Shown here: piece by piece, positions 19,687 through 29,164 of the stretch
Layout of the letters: every line of letters starts with the position of its first letter
Numbering within the stretch: position 1 is the stretch's first letter
Source: Streptomyces sp. KMM 9044
GTDB lineage: Bacteria; Actinomycetota; Actinomycetes; Streptomycetales; Streptomycetaceae
Assembly (NCBI RefSeq): GCF_024701375.2
Contig: NZ_CP113910.1
Span: forward strand, 3,968,001 to 4,032,000
Reading direction: 5' to 3'
DNA: 64,000 nucleotides
Position numbers and translations under genes: made by a program
The notes under the pieces: model-generated
Database searches by the model: none
Told to the model about the DNA's origin: nothing
The model's input: only the letters and a program-made list of their open reading frames with translations

Positions 19687-19990
19687 GAAGGCATCGGGCG
19701 TGGTGGTGCGTATCGCTCCGCCGGCCGCGGAGTTGCTGGCCAACGCCCATCCGCACACCACCGGGCCCTACGCGCTGCGGCTGCGGGCCGCCGAGGCGGG
19801 GCGGCTGCGGGTCGGGGTGTGGGACACGGACCCGCGGGTGCCGCCCGGCTTCGTCGGCACCACACCGCTCGCCGCCCCACCGGACGAGTCCGAGAACGGG
19901 CGGGGGCTGCCGTTGGTGCGGGCCTGTGTGTCCGTGTGGGGCGTGGGCCGTGGGGGAGGGAGGGGCCTGTGGGCGGAGTGCGGCGGTTGA
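19685..19990 (+). pseudogene. Anti-sigma-type HATPase, N-terminally truncated
   Basis: Open frame of 101 codons matching the C-terminal two thirds of Streptomyces regulatory HATPase_c_2 proteins: N-box ELLANAHPHTTGPYALRL, then LRVGVWDTDPRVPPGF and ENGRGLPLVRAC (G-box). The usual 40-60 N-terminal residues are missing and the N-box reads NAHPH instead of the usual NAVRH. It starts exactly where the DUF397 gene starts on the other strand, consistent with loss of the piece between them. Possibly still expressed, but likely non-functional. Confidence 0.6.
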
Positions 19991-20137
19991 CGCCGTACCC
20001 CGTGGTGCGTTCCGGCCCGCGCGGCGCGTCCGTTGCTCCCCTCACATGATCACTCCGGAGGGGGGCGTCCGCCTCTACACTGACCACGGACGTGGGCAGT
20101 GGGCGGCGTACTTCTGGACGGCGAGGGGCGGTTGACG

Positions 20138-21142
20138 GTGCGTAAGGCCTGGATCGCGGTGGGGGTCGCGGGAAGCTCGGCGATCGCCTTCGTCATGCTG
20201 CTTGCCGTCGGGGTCTACGTCGTCGCGGGGAACCTCGCCGGCGGGGCCGGCGGCGGGGCCGCCAAGACGCTGGCGAAGGGCGCGGTGCCGGCCGAGTACC
20301 AGAAGCTCGTGGCGACCTGGGGCAACCTCTGCCCGGCCATCAACCCGGCGCTGCTCGCCGCCCAGTTGTACCAGGAGAGCGGGTTCAACCCGAAGGCGCA
20401 GAGCCACGCGGCGGCGCAGGGCATCGCCCAGTTCATCCCCGGCACCTGGGCCACCCACGGTGTCGACGGGGACGGCGACGGCGACCGGGACGTGTGGGAC
20501 CCGAACGACGCGATTCCGTCGGCGGCGACGTACGACTGCGCCCTCGCGGGCTACGTGAAGGACGTCCCGGGGAATCCGACCGAAAACATGCTGGCCTCCT
20601 ACAACGCGGGGGCCTATGCGGTCATCAAGTACAGCGGTGTGCCGCCGTACGAGGAGACGCAGAACTACGTCAAGCGCATCCTCTCCCTGGAGAAGAGTTT
20701 CGCCGCGCCGGTCGGCCGGGTCGACCCGTCCGAGCAGGCGGCCGGAGCCATCGGCTACGCGCAGGAGAAGCTCGGCACACTCTATCTCTGGGGTGGTAAC
20801 GGCACCGCTGACCAGGGAGGACGCTTCGACTGCTCGGGGCTGACGAAGGCCGCGTACGAGAGTGTGGGGATCACGCTCCCGCGGGTGGCCAACGACCAGT
20901 ACAACGCGGGACCGCATCCCGCGCGGGAGGAATTGCTTCCCGGCGATCTGGTCTTCTTCTCGGACGACCTCACCAATGCGCGGGCCATCCGGCATGTGGG
21001 CATTTATGTCGGAGGTGGGTACATGATCAACGCGCCCCGTCCGGGCGCTGTGATCCGGTTCGACCCGATCGACACACCTGACTACCTCGGTGCCACTCGC
21101 GTCACCGAAGATGGCGCGAAAGCGCTCCCCACGACAGTCTGA
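20138..21142 (+). CDS. Lytic transglycosylase with NlpC/P60 domain
   Basis: Secreted or membrane-tethered cell-wall hydrolase of 334 aa. After an N-terminal membrane helix it has an SLT domain (catalytic Glu in QLYQESGFN, then AQGIAQFIPGTW and MLASYNAGAY) and a C-terminal NlpC/P60 endopeptidase (Cys in FDCSGLT, His in RHVGIYVG). It should cut both glycan strands and peptide stems. The GTG at 20138 is chosen because the signal/anchor begins there; TTG 20132 and GTG 20099 are in-frame alternatives. Bifunctional SLT-NlpC proteins commonly accompany type IV secretion clusters, so it may open the wall for the cmd apparatus, divergently encoded next door. Confidence 0.88.
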   Translation: MRKAWIAVGVAGSSAIAFVMLLAVGVYVVAGNLAGGAGGGAAKTLAKGAVPAEYQKLVATWGNLCPAINPALLAAQLYQESGFNPKAQSHAAAQGIAQFIPGTWATHGVDGDGDGDRDVWDPNDAIPSAATYDCALAGYVKDVPGNPTENMLASYNAGAYAVIKYSGVPPYEETQNYVKRILSLEKSFAAPVGRVDPSEQAAGAIGYAQEKLGTLYLWGGNGTADQGGRFDCSGLTKAAYESVGITLPRVANDQYNAGPHPAREELLPGDLVFFSDDLTNARAIRHVGIYVGGGYMINAPRPGAVIRFDPIDTPDYLGATRVTEDGAKALPTTV

Positions 21143-21221
21143 GCGTCTGGCGAACCCACCCCCTGAGCTGCGAAGACGCATCTCTCTTCGATAACGTCTG
21201 CGTACTCATTCAGTGGATGTT

Positions 21222-21250
21222 GGAACGTACGGGCAAGGGTCGTGCGTTCC
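21222..21250. promoter_or_regulatory. Imperfect inverted repeat upstream of PAP2 gene
   Basis: GGAACGTAC and GTGCGTTCC flank an 11-base spacer (eight of nine positions pair). It lies about 105 bp before the PAP2 start and could be a regulator site; no factor can be named. Confidence 0.3.
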
Positions 21251-21354
21251 TGTTGTCGTAGCCCGAACAGTCAGCGGACCTACACACCACGGGGGTGGCG
21301 GAGCGGCGTATCGCCCTGTGCGCCGAGACAAAACGACGAAGGAGCCGCAGCACC

Positions 21355-22047
21355 ATGGCTGGACTCGCCGACTCCGGGTCGAATCCCGACGTCGACCTGC
21401 TTTACGACATCAATGGCCTGGCGAAGGCCGCACCCCCGTGGGTCGATGGAATCATGGGTTTCATGGGCGAGTTCGGCCTGCTGTTCGCCCTGCTGGGGCT
21501 GGTGGTGTGGTGCTGGTGGGGCGTCAGACGGCGGGGTGGCGAGGACGCGGCCCCGACCGTGGCGGCCCTGGTGTGGGCTCCCCTCGCGGCGGGCGTCGCG
21601 GTCCTGGTGAACGTGCCGATACGCGGGTTCGTGGAGCGGCGCAGGCCGTTCTACGACCATGAGGGACTCGAGGTCCTGGTCGACGGCAAGACCGACTTCT
21701 CGTTCGTCAGCGACCATGCGACGCTCACCATGGCGCTGGCGGTGGGGTTGTTCCTGGCCAACCGGCGGCTCGGGCTCGTCGCCCTGGTGATCGGGGTGTT
21801 GGGCGGGTTCATCCGGGTCTACATGGGTGTGCACTACCCGACCGACGTCGTGGGCGGTCTCGCGCTCGGCACGGCCGTCGCCCTGTTGCTGTCGCCGCCC
21901 GCGATGGCGCTGCTGACGCCGTTGATGAGGGCGGTCGAGCAGTCGCGGCGGGGGGCGTGGCTGATCAAAGGACGGCAGGCCCGGGCACGGGTGATTCCCG
22001 GTGAGGCGCGGTCGTCTGAGGTGGGCGGGCGGGACCTGGCGGCGTAG
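21355..22047 (+). CDS. PAP2-family phosphatase, BcrC-like
   Basis: Integral membrane phosphatase of 230 aa with five or six helices. PAP2 motifs are visible: R..RRRPF (about 90-99), SDH at 119-121 and RVYMGVHYPTDV (R154, H160, D164). The SDH form in place of SGH is typical of BcrC undecaprenyl-pyrophosphate phosphatases, so recycling of the cell-wall lipid carrier is the likeliest role. AAGGAG lies about 11 bases before the ATG. It ends about 40 bp before a perfect 21-bp terminator. Confidence 0.85.
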   Translation: MAGLADSGSNPDVDLLYDINGLAKAAPPWVDGIMGFMGEFGLLFALLGLVVWCWWGVRRRGGEDAAPTVAALVWAPLAAGVAVLVNVPIRGFVERRRPFYDHEGLEVLVDGKTDFSFVSDHATLTMALAVGLFLANRRLGLVALVIGVLGGFIRVYMGVHYPTDVVGGLALGTAVALLLSPPAMALLTPLMRAVEQSRRGAWLIKGRQARARVIPGEARSSEVGGRDLAA

Positions 22048-22090
22048 ACCGCGCGGCACGGACGCAGGCCGCAGACCGCGGGCGGCAGAC

Positions 22091-22138
22091 CGATGGGGTG
22101 ACCTTCCCGGGTGGATTCCCGGGAAGGTCACCCCATCG
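22091..22138. terminator. Perfect 21-bp terminator hairpin
   Basis: CGATGGGGTGACCTTCCCGGG at 22091-22111 pairs without mismatch with 22118-22138 across a six-base loop. It follows the PAP2 gene and overlaps the last codons of the opposite-strand small gene, so it probably works in both directions. Confidence 0.88.
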
Positions 22139-22289
22139 CGTGTTTCTGGCCCTCGGCGCGGGCCAGGCTTCTGGCCCTTCGCGCGGGGCCGCGCCAGCCG
22201 CAACTGCAGCGGGCGAAGCAGAAAGGTCCCAGTTCAGCGGTGGTGATCCGGTGCTCCTGGGGGTGCTCCGTGTCGTCCTGCTCTTCCAC
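22128..22289 (-). CDS. Small conserved Cys-containing protein
   Basis: Open frame of 53 codons with GTG start, containing CFARCSCGWRGPARRARSLARAE. CSCGWRG followed by Arg-rich residues is a motif I recall from small conserved Streptomyces proteins. Two closely spaced cysteines could bind metal. The ribosome-binding site (GGTGG) is weak and the stop lies inside the terminator stem, so the call is tentative. Confidence 0.45.
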   Translation of the reverse strand: MEEQDDTEHPQEHRITTAELGPFCFARCSCGWRGPARRARSLARAEGQKHAMG

Positions 22290-22407
22290 GCCACCACGGT
22301 ACCGTCCGGGCGTGTCCGCGTGACCAGGTCCGTGACGGGGTTCCCTACCGGTCGTTGACCTTGAAAAAGGGTTAGCCCGTGTCGGATGGAGCGGGGGTAG
22401 GCGGGCC

Positions 22408-23283
22408 ATGGCTGGACGGCAACCGCAGCGTACGCGGATCTGTGATGCGGTCGTTGCGCTCGGTGTGGCCGGCGGGCTGGCCCTCGGTGGTGTCTCGGGG
22501 TGCGGTCGCGGCGGGGACGGCGACACGGCCGGCGGTGAGGCGGCGGTGGTGGTGCGGGGGGCCGCGGACGCGCTGGTGGGCGCGGGCAGCTCCAAGGCGC
22601 GTACGTCGATGGAGATGGCCACCGGCGGCACCCGCGTGACCATCCGCGGCGAGGGCGTCTACGACTACCGGAAGCGGATCGGCCGGCTGAAGGTGCTGCT
22701 GCCGCAGGACCCGTCCGGTGCGCCGGTGCGCCGGCCCATCACCGAACTGCTCGCGCCGGGCGCGCTGTTCATGAAGAACCGGGGCGCCGGGGTGCCCGCG
22801 GACAAGTGGGTGCGGGTGGACACCGGGACCCTGTCCGACGGGAACCTCGTCACCGGCGGCGCCACCGACCCGTTCACCGCCGCCGAGCTGCTGCGCGGCG
22901 CGCGGACGGCGACGTACGTGGGCAGGACGGAACTCGCGGGTGCCGCGGTGCGGCACTACCGTGGCACCGCGGATCTGCACGAGGCCGCACAGGCCGCCTC
23001 GGAGGCGAACAAGGGGCCGCTCGGCGCGGCGGCGAACGGGTTCGCCACCGCCGAGGTCCCCTTCGACGTCTACCTCGACGACCAGGGACGCATCCGCAAG
23101 GTCCGCCACCGCTTCAGCTTTGTGAACAACGAGGAGTCCGCCCCGGTCGCGGTCGCCTCCACCACCCTGCTCTACGCCTTCGGCACCCCCGCCGACGTAC
23201 GCCTCCCGGAGACCGGTGACATCTACGTGGGGCGGATCGCCCAGCAGCCGGGCGAGGAGCCGGGCGAGGAGCCGGCCGAGTAG
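22408..23283 (+). CDS. LppX/LprG-like lipoprotein
   Basis: Protein of 291 aa with a lipoprotein signal ending at VSGC (Cys32), followed by a Gly/Asp linker and a domain with the beta-sandwich pattern of LppX_LprAFG lipoproteins (MEMATGGTRVTIRGEGVYDY ... VPFDVYLDDQGRIRKVRHRF). The C-terminus ends in a (GEEP) repeat. Such proteins sit on the outer face of the membrane and, in mycobacteria, carry lipids. Monocistronic by position. Confidence 0.82.
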   Translation: MAGRQPQRTRICDAVVALGVAGGLALGGVSGCGRGGDGDTAGGEAAVVVRGAADALVGAGSSKARTSMEMATGGTRVTIRGEGVYDYRKRIGRLKVLLPQDPSGAPVRRPITELLAPGALFMKNRGAGVPADKWVRVDTGTLSDGNLVTGGATDPFTAAELLRGARTATYVGRTELAGAAVRHYRGTADLHEAAQAASEANKGPLGAAANGFATAEVPFDVYLDDQGRIRKVRHRFSFVNNEESAPVAVASTTLLYAFGTPADVRLPETGDIYVGRIAQQPGEEPGEEPAE

Positions 23284-23417
23284 TGGGGGGCGTGGGCCGG
23301 GGCGCGGGCCGGGATTGACCGGCGTGAACTAGCCCTTATGTGCCATGCGCGGGGAGTCGGATGCTGCCTACCCTAGGAAGCCTCTGACCTTATGACCGTA
23401 TGGATGAGGTGACGTGC

Positions 23418-23597
23418 GTGGCTCCGCTCGGGGGTGGTTTGGTTCAGGACCATGTGGCCCTCGCCGAGATCGAGCTGTGCGGGGAGCTGATCATCGCCGC
23501 CTCCGCCGCCCAGGGGCCGCTCAGTCTGGAGAGCATCGACCAGGTGCTGCGCGTGGCCGAGGTGCGTGCGGAGACGGCGGCCGGGGCACGCCCGTAG
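23418..23597 (+). CDS. Small conserved hypothetical protein
   Basis: Protein of 59 aa from GTG 23418 (65 aa from ATG 23400). It reads VALAEIELCGELIIAASAA ... LSLESIDQVLRV, a compact helical protein resembling small Streptomyces proteins of unknown function. GAGG lies about ten bases before the GTG, which decides this start. It is convergent with csoR, three bases away. Confidence 0.65.
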   Translation: MAPLGGGLVQDHVALAEIELCGELIIAASAAQGPLSLESIDQVLRVAEVRAETAAGARP

Positions 23598-23600
23598 GGG

Positions 23601-24041
23601 TCAGGTGCGGAGCATGCGGGCGATGGCCTGGGTGGCTTCCCTGACCTTGGCGTCGATCTCGTCGCCGCCCTTGACGGCCGCGTCCGCGACGCAGTGGCGC
23701 AGGTGCTCCTCCAGCAGTTGCAGCGCGAAGGACTGCAGGGCCTTGGTGGAGGCGGACACCTGGGTGAGTATGTCGATGCAGTAGACGTCCTCGTCGACCA
23801 TCCGCTGCAGGCCCCGGATCTGGCCCTCGATGCGGCGCAGGCGCTTGAGGTGTTCCTGCTTCTCGTGGTGGTAGCCGTGGATGCCCCGGTCGTGGTCGGT
23901 CACGACCCCGACCGCCGTGGCGGTCGAGGGGGCGTCTTTCGCTCCCGTTGCGGCCGTTACTTCCGTCACGTCCTTCACGCTCGTCCCGTCCGTCGCGTCC
24001 GGAGAGGAGGACGCGTCCGCGCCGGCCTCGGTGGTCGTCAT
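23601..24041 (-). CDS. csoR: Copper-sensing repressor CsoR
   Basis: DUF156/CsoR repressor of 146 aa. The four-helix core begins near residue 58 after a 55-residue polar extension. The Cu(I) ligands are in place: C88 (VYCIDIL), H113 and C117 (HLRHC). CsoR represses copper-export genes and itself and releases DNA on binding Cu(I). The ATG is preceded by CAGGAGG. A 7-bp palindrome about 30 bp upstream is the likely operator, indicating autoregulation. Confidence 0.93.
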   Translation of the reverse strand: MTTTEAGADASSSPDATDGTSVKDVTEVTAATGAKDAPSTATAVGVVTDHDRGIHGYHHEKQEHLKRLRRIEGQIRGLQRMVDEDVYCIDILTQVSASTKALQSFALQLLEEHLRHCVADAAVKGGDEIDAKVREATQAIARMLRT

Positions 24042-24071
24042 CGCGTCCTCCTGGTGCAATGGCGGGCGACA

Positions 24072-24090
24072 TATACCCCTGGTGGGTATA
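24072..24090. promoter_or_regulatory. CsoR operator
   Basis: TATACCC at 24072-24078 and GGGTATA at 24084-24090 form a perfect inverted repeat with a five-base centre, 31 bp before csoR. It matches the TACCC...GGGTA form of actinobacterial CsoR sites. Confidence 0.75.
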
Positions 24091-24279
24091 TCGTACCGAA
24101 CTTTGCCGGGTATGGGCACTGCGGCCGGTACCGCCGGCGCCGGCCGTGGCGCAGCCGTCGGACCGCCCCCGTGTCCGTCGCCCTGCCTGATGGGTGACAC
24201 TGGTGGGCGGCCCGTAGCCGTGGCTGGATGGTGCGCCTAGCATCAGCCACACCGAACCGATGCACCCCGAGGACCCCAC

Positions 24280-24900
24280 GTGCGCTTTCGTCTGACCCCC
24301 AGGGAGACGAGCTTCTACGACATGTTCGCCGCATCCGCGGACAACATCGTCACGGGCTCGAAACTCCTCATGGAACTGCTCGGGGCGGACACCCCTGCCC
24401 GGGGCGAGATCGCCGAGCGTATGCGGGCCGCGGAACACGCGGGTGACGACGCCACCCATGCGATCTTCCACCAGCTGAACTCCTCGTTCATCACGCCCTT
24501 CGACCGCGAGGACATCTACTCCCTCGCCTCGTCCCTCGACGACATCATGGACTTCATGGAGGAGGCCGTCGACCTGGTCGTCCTCTACAACGTCGAGGAG
24601 CTGCCCAAGGGCGTCGACCAGCAGATCGAGGTCCTCGCGCGGGCCGCCGAGCTCACGGCCGAGGCCATGCCGAACCTGCGCACCATGGACCACCTCACCG
24701 AGTACTGGATCGAGGTCAACCGCCTGGAGAACCAGGCCGACCAGATCCACCGCAAACTGCTGGCCCACCTCTTCAGCGGCAAGTACGACGCCATCGAGGT
24801 GCTCAAGCTGAAGCAGATCGTGGATGTCCTCGAGGAGGCGGCCGACGCCTTCGAGCACGTGGCGAACACGGTGGAGACCATCGCCGTCAAGGAGTCCTGA
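24280..24900 (+). CDS. DUF47 (PhoU-like) protein
   Basis: Protein of 206 aa, all helical, of the DUF47/PhoU-like family (MRFRLTPRETSFYDMFAASADNI, acidic repeats such as DDATHAIFHQLNSSF and NRLENQADQIHRKLL that bind metal clusters in PhoU). Such proteins are encoded directly before Pit transporters and are thought to modulate them. GTG start. It ends eight bases before pit, so the two form an operon. Confidence 0.9.
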   Translation: MRFRLTPRETSFYDMFAASADNIVTGSKLLMELLGADTPARGEIAERMRAAEHAGDDATHAIFHQLNSSFITPFDREDIYSLASSLDDIMDFMEEAVDLVVLYNVEELPKGVDQQIEVLARAAELTAEAMPNLRTMDHLTEYWIEVNRLENQADQIHRKLLAHLFSGKYDAIEVLKLKQIVDVLEEAADAFEHVANTVETIAVKES

Positions 24901-24908
24901 AACCGTCC

Positions 24909-25907
24909 ATGGACACCTTCGCTCTGGTCGTGACCATCGGGGTCGCGCTCTTCTTCACGTACACGAACGGCTTCCACGACTCGGCGAACGCCATCGCCAC
25001 CTCGGTGTCGACCCGTGCGCTCACCCCGCGCGCGGCGCTCGCCATGGCCGCCGTCATGAACCTGGCCGGCGCCTTCCTGGGCTCCGAGGTCGCCAAGACC
25101 GTCAGCGAGGGGCTGATCCAGACCCCCGAGGGCTCGAAGGGGATGGGGATCCTGTTCGCGGCGCTGGTCGGCGCGATCACCTGGAACCTCATCACCTGGT
25201 ACTTCGGCCTGCCGTCCTCCTCCTCGCACGCCCTGTTCGGCGGCATGGTCGGAGCGGCGCTGGCCGGCGGGACGACGGTGTACTGGAGCGGGGTGCTCGA
25301 GAAGATCGTCATCCCGATGTTCGTCTCGCCGATCGTGGGCCTGCTCGCGGGTTACCTGGTCATGACCGCGATCATGTGGATCTTCCGGAACTCCAACCCG
25401 CACAAGGCCAAGCGGGGCTTCCGCATCGCGCAGACGGTGTCGGCGGCCGGCATGGCGCTCGGCCACGGTCTGCAGGACGCGCAGAAGACCATGGGCATCG
25501 TGGTGATGGCGCTCGTCATCGCCGATGTCGAGGAGTACAGCGACCCGATCCCGGTGTGGGTGAAGATCGCCTGCGCGCTGATGCTGTCGGCGGGCACCTA
25601 CGCCGGTGGCTGGCGCATCATGCGGACCCTCGGGCGGAAGATCATCGAGCTGGACCCGCCGCAGGGCTTCGCGGCCGAGGCCACCGGCGCGACGATCATG
25701 TTCGGGTCGGCGTACCTGTTCCACGCGCCGATCTCGACGACGCACGTGATCACTTCGGCGATCATGGGTGTCGGCGCGACGAAGCGGGTGAACGCGGTGC
25801 GCTGGGGCGTCGCCAAGAACATCATCCTGGGCTGGTTCATCACGATGCCCGCGGCGGCCCTGGTGGCGGCGGTCTCGTACGGGCTCGTGTACCTGGCGTT
25901 CCTGTAG
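24909..25907 (+). CDS. pit: Low-affinity inorganic phosphate transporter Pit
   Basis: Membrane permease of 332 aa with about ten helices. The two PHO4-family signatures are clear: TNGFHDSANAIATSV near residue 20, and GHGLQDAQKTMGI in the second half, with SSSSHALFGG and STTHVITSAI as paired re-entrant motifs. It imports metal-phosphate with protons, independent of the high-affinity Pst system on the opposite strand. Co-transcribed with the DUF47 gene. Confidence 0.95.
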   Translation: MDTFALVVTIGVALFFTYTNGFHDSANAIATSVSTRALTPRAALAMAAVMNLAGAFLGSEVAKTVSEGLIQTPEGSKGMGILFAALVGAITWNLITWYFGLPSSSSHALFGGMVGAALAGGTTVYWSGVLEKIVIPMFVSPIVGLLAGYLVMTAIMWIFRNSNPHKAKRGFRIAQTVSAAGMALGHGLQDAQKTMGIVVMALVIADVEEYSDPIPVWVKIACALMLSAGTYAGGWRIMRTLGRKIIELDPPQGFAAEATGATIMFGSAYLFHAPISTTHVITSAIMGVGATKRVNAVRWGVAKNIILGWFITMPAAALVAAVSYGLVYLAFL

Positions 25908-25917
25908 CCGGTGCCGG

Positions 25918-26065
25918 CATCGGCATCTGACACGTGACACCTGGCGCGTGGTGCCCGGAACCTGACACCTGGTGCCCGGTGCGTGGTGCCCGGAACCCGG
26001 TGTGGTGTGTGGAACCTGGTGTGTGGTGCTCGGTGCGTGGCGTCCGGGGCGCCCCCGGCACGGCA
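25918..26065. repeat. Degenerate short repeats between pit and pstB
   Basis: About 150 bases built from variants of CCTGGTGCCCGGTGCGTGGTGCCCGGAAC (for example GGTGCCCGGAACCTGACACC and GGTGCCCGGAACCCGGTGTG). Copies are imperfect and of unequal length. No gene is plausible here. Confidence 0.6.
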
Positions 26066-26093
26066 TCCGGCGCCCGGCACCGTAGGGGCAGAC

Positions 26094-26130
26094 GAAGGGG
26101 CCCGCCCCGGTAGTGGGGGCGGGCCCCTTC
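26094..26130. terminator. Bidirectional terminator between pit and pstB
   Basis: GAAGGGGCCCGCCCC pairs with GGGGCGGGCCCCTTC over a seven-base loop. It separates the convergent pit and pst operons. Confidence 0.88.
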
Positions 26131-26177
26131 TGCGTCCTCGCGGTGGCACCGCCATGCAGCACCGCGAGGGGTTCGGA

Positions 26178-26954
<777 letters not shown>

Positions 26955-26998
26955 GTGGATCACTGCTTCTTTCGGGTCCGAATCGCCGGTGGGCCGCG

Positions 26999-28063
26999 TC
27001 AGCGACCGGTCTGCGGGGCCTTCCAGCGGGCGATGCCGCGGGCCACGAGGTTGAGGATCATGATGAACGCGATGAGCGTCAGGGCCGCCGCCCAGGCGCG
27101 GTCGTAGGCCGCGCCGGAGCCGCCGCTGTTGGCGTACTGCAGGTAGATGTACATCGGCAGTGACGCCTGCGGGTCGGAGAAGGGGTTGGCGTTGATCACG
27201 CTCGTACCCCAGACCAGCAGCAGCACGGGGGCGGTCTCACCGGTGATGCGGGCGACGGCCAGCATGACACCGGTGGTGATGCCACCGAGGGACGTGGGCA
27301 GGACGACCTTCAGGATGGTGCGCCACTTCGGGATGCCGAGCGCGAGGGACGCCTCGCGCAGCTCGTTCGGGACGAGCTTGAGCATCTCCTCCGTGGAGCG
27401 GACGACCACCGGGATCATCAGGATGCACAGGGCGAGCGACCCGGCGAAGCCGGAGTAGCCCATGCCCAGGATCACGATCCACAGACTGAGGATGAACAGA
27501 CCGGCGACGATGGACGGGATACCCGTCATGACGTCGACGAAGAAGGTGACGGCCTTGGCGAGCTTGCCCCGGCCGTACTCGACCAGGTAGATCGCGGTCA
27601 GCACACCGACCGGGACCGAGATCAGCGCGGCTATGCCGACCTGCTCCAGGGTGCCGAGCATGGCGTGGTAGATGCCGCCGCCCGGCTCGCTGTCGGCGAC
27701 GACGCCCATGGAGTGGGTGAGGAAGTAGCCGTCGAGGACCTTCACACCGCGCTTGAGGGTCTCCCAGATGAGGGAGGCCAACGGGATGACGGCGATCAGG
27801 AAGGCGACCCAGACCAGGCTGGTCGCGGTGCGGTCCTTGGCCTGGCGCCTGCCCTCGACCGTGGCCGAGACGGCGTAGGAGCCGAGGACGAAGAGGACCG
27901 CGGCGATCAGCGCCCACTGGACGCTGCTGTCCAGGCCGGCCACGGTGCTGATGCCGAGGCCCAGGGCGACGGATCCCGCCGCGACGGCCCAGGCGAACCA
28001 CTTGGGGAGCCGGGCGCCGTGCAGGGAGTGCGCGGACTTGGGGGTGATCGTTGCGTGGCTCAT
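26999..28063 (-). CDS. pstA: Phosphate ABC transporter permease PstA
   Basis: Membrane permease of 354 aa. Two extra N-terminal helices precede the conserved core, which carries the EAA-type loop ([22 protein letters not shown]) that docks PstB. Forms the phosphate channel with PstC. Its ATG overlaps the pstC stop by four bases (ATGA), so translation is coupled. Confidence 0.95.
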   Translation of the reverse strand: MSHATITPKSAHSLHGARLPKWFAWAVAAGSVALGLGISTVAGLDSSVQWALIAAVLFVLGSYAVSATVEGRRQAKDRTATSLVWVAFLIAVIPLASLIWETLKRGVKVLDGYFLTHSMGVVADSEPGGGIYHAMLGTLEQVGIAALISVPVGVLTAIYLVEYGRGKLAKAVTFFVDVMTGIPSIVAGLFILSLWIVILGMGYSGFAGSLALCILMIPVVVRSTEEMLKLVPNELREASLALGIPKWRTILKVVLPTSLGGITTGVMLAVARITGETAPVLLLVWGTSVINANPFSDPQASLPMYIYLQYANSGGSGAAYDRAWAAALTLIAFIMILNLVARGIARWKAPQTGR

Positions 28064-29064
28064 GCGTTGGCCCCCGAGTACTCCTTGCGACGGGCGATGA
28101 TCAGGCGGGCGCCGCCGTTGACCAGCAGGGTGATCACGAAGAGCACCAGACCGGACGCGATCAGCGCGTCCCGGCCCATCACGGTGGCCTCGTTGAACTT
28201 GCTGGCGATGTTCTGCGCGAACGTGCCGCCGCCCGGGTCGAGCAGGCTGGCGTTGATGTCGAAGGACGGCGAGAGCACCATGGCCACGGCCATCGTCTCG
28301 CCGAGCGCGCGGCCGAGGCCCAGCATCGAGGCGGAGATCACGCCGGAGCGGCCGAAGGGGATCACCGACATGCGGATGACCTCCCAGCGGGTGGCACCCA
28401 GGGCGAGAGCGGCCTCCTGGTGCATCTGCGGCGCCTGCCGGAAGACCTCACGGCTGACGCTGGTGATGATCGGAAGAATCATCAGGGCGAGCAGGATGCC
28501 GACGGTGAACAGCGAGCGCGCGGCGCCACCGTTCCACTCGAAGAGCCCGGTCCAGCCGAGGTAGTCGTCCAGCCAGCCGTAGAGGCCGTCCATGTGCGGC
28601 ACCAGGACGAGGGCGCCCCACAGGCCGTAGACGATGGAGGGCACGGCGGCGAGCAGGTCGATCACGTATGCGATGGTGCCGCCGAACCTGCGCGGGGCGT
28701 AGTGCGTGATGAACAGCGCGATGCCCACCGAGACCGGGACCGCGATGACCATGGCGATGATCGAGGACACGACGGTGCCGTAGACCAGGACCGCGATGCC
28801 GAACTCCGGCGGGCTGCCGCTGGGGTTCCAGTCGAACGAGGTGAAGAAGTTGGCCTCGTTCTCACTCAGCGCGAGAACGGTGCGGTAGGTGAGGAAGGCC
28901 GCGATCGCGGCCATGATCACCAGGACGAGGATGCCGGACCCCCGGGAGAGCCCGAGGAAGATCCGGTCGCCGGGACGGGTGGCGCCGCGTGCGGCACGCT
29001 TCTGTTCCGTCGTGGGCGGCGGGGGGACGGGGGGTGGAGCGGTCTGCTGTGTGGATGTGTCCAT
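28060..29064 (-). CDS. pstC: Phosphate ABC transporter permease PstC
   Basis: Membrane permease of 334 aa with six helices after a Pro-rich cytoplasmic N-terminus. EAA loop: EAALALGATRWEVIRMSVIPFG. The ATG 29064 is chosen for its GGAG site seven bases upstream; the longer open frame would translate the hairpin region. Separated from pstS by 105 bp that contain a strong stem-loop, which probably lowers pstCAB relative to pstS. Confidence 0.95.
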   Translation of the reverse strand: MDTSTQQTAPPPVPPPPTTEQKRAARGATRPGDRIFLGLSRGSGILVLVIMAAIAAFLTYRTVLALSENEANFFTSFDWNPSGSPPEFGIAVLVYGTVVSSIIAMVIAVPVSVGIALFITHYAPRRFGGTIAYVIDLLAAVPSIVYGLWGALVLVPHMDGLYGWLDDYLGWTGLFEWNGGAARSLFTVGILLALMILPIITSVSREVFRQAPQMHQEAALALGATRWEVIRMSVIPFGRSGVISASMLGLGRALGETMAVAMVLSPSFDINASLLDPGGGTFAQNIASKFNEATVMGRDALIASGLVLFVITLLVNGGARLIIARRKEYSGANA

Positions 29065-29127
29065 CGGGGTCTCCGGTCTGCGGGGCCTCCCGCTGGTCGG
29101 GGGCCCCTGGCGGCGGTGCACCGGACG

Positions 29128-29164
29128 GTGCGGCCCGGCCCCGGGTTCCGGGGCCGGGCCGCAC
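29128..29164 (-). terminator. Intercistronic hairpin between pstS and pstC
   Basis: A perfect 17-bp stem (29128-29144 with 29148-29164) closed by a three-base loop, five bases after the pstS stop and about 65 bases before pstC. Most likely a partial terminator and 3' stabiliser giving excess pstS mRNA over pstCAB. Confidence 0.85.

Noticed and set aside
19991..20137. ydaO-type (c-di-AMP) riboswitch before the NlpC/P60 gene
   Set aside because: Common before such genes in Streptomyces, but the spacer is too short and lacks the conserved core.
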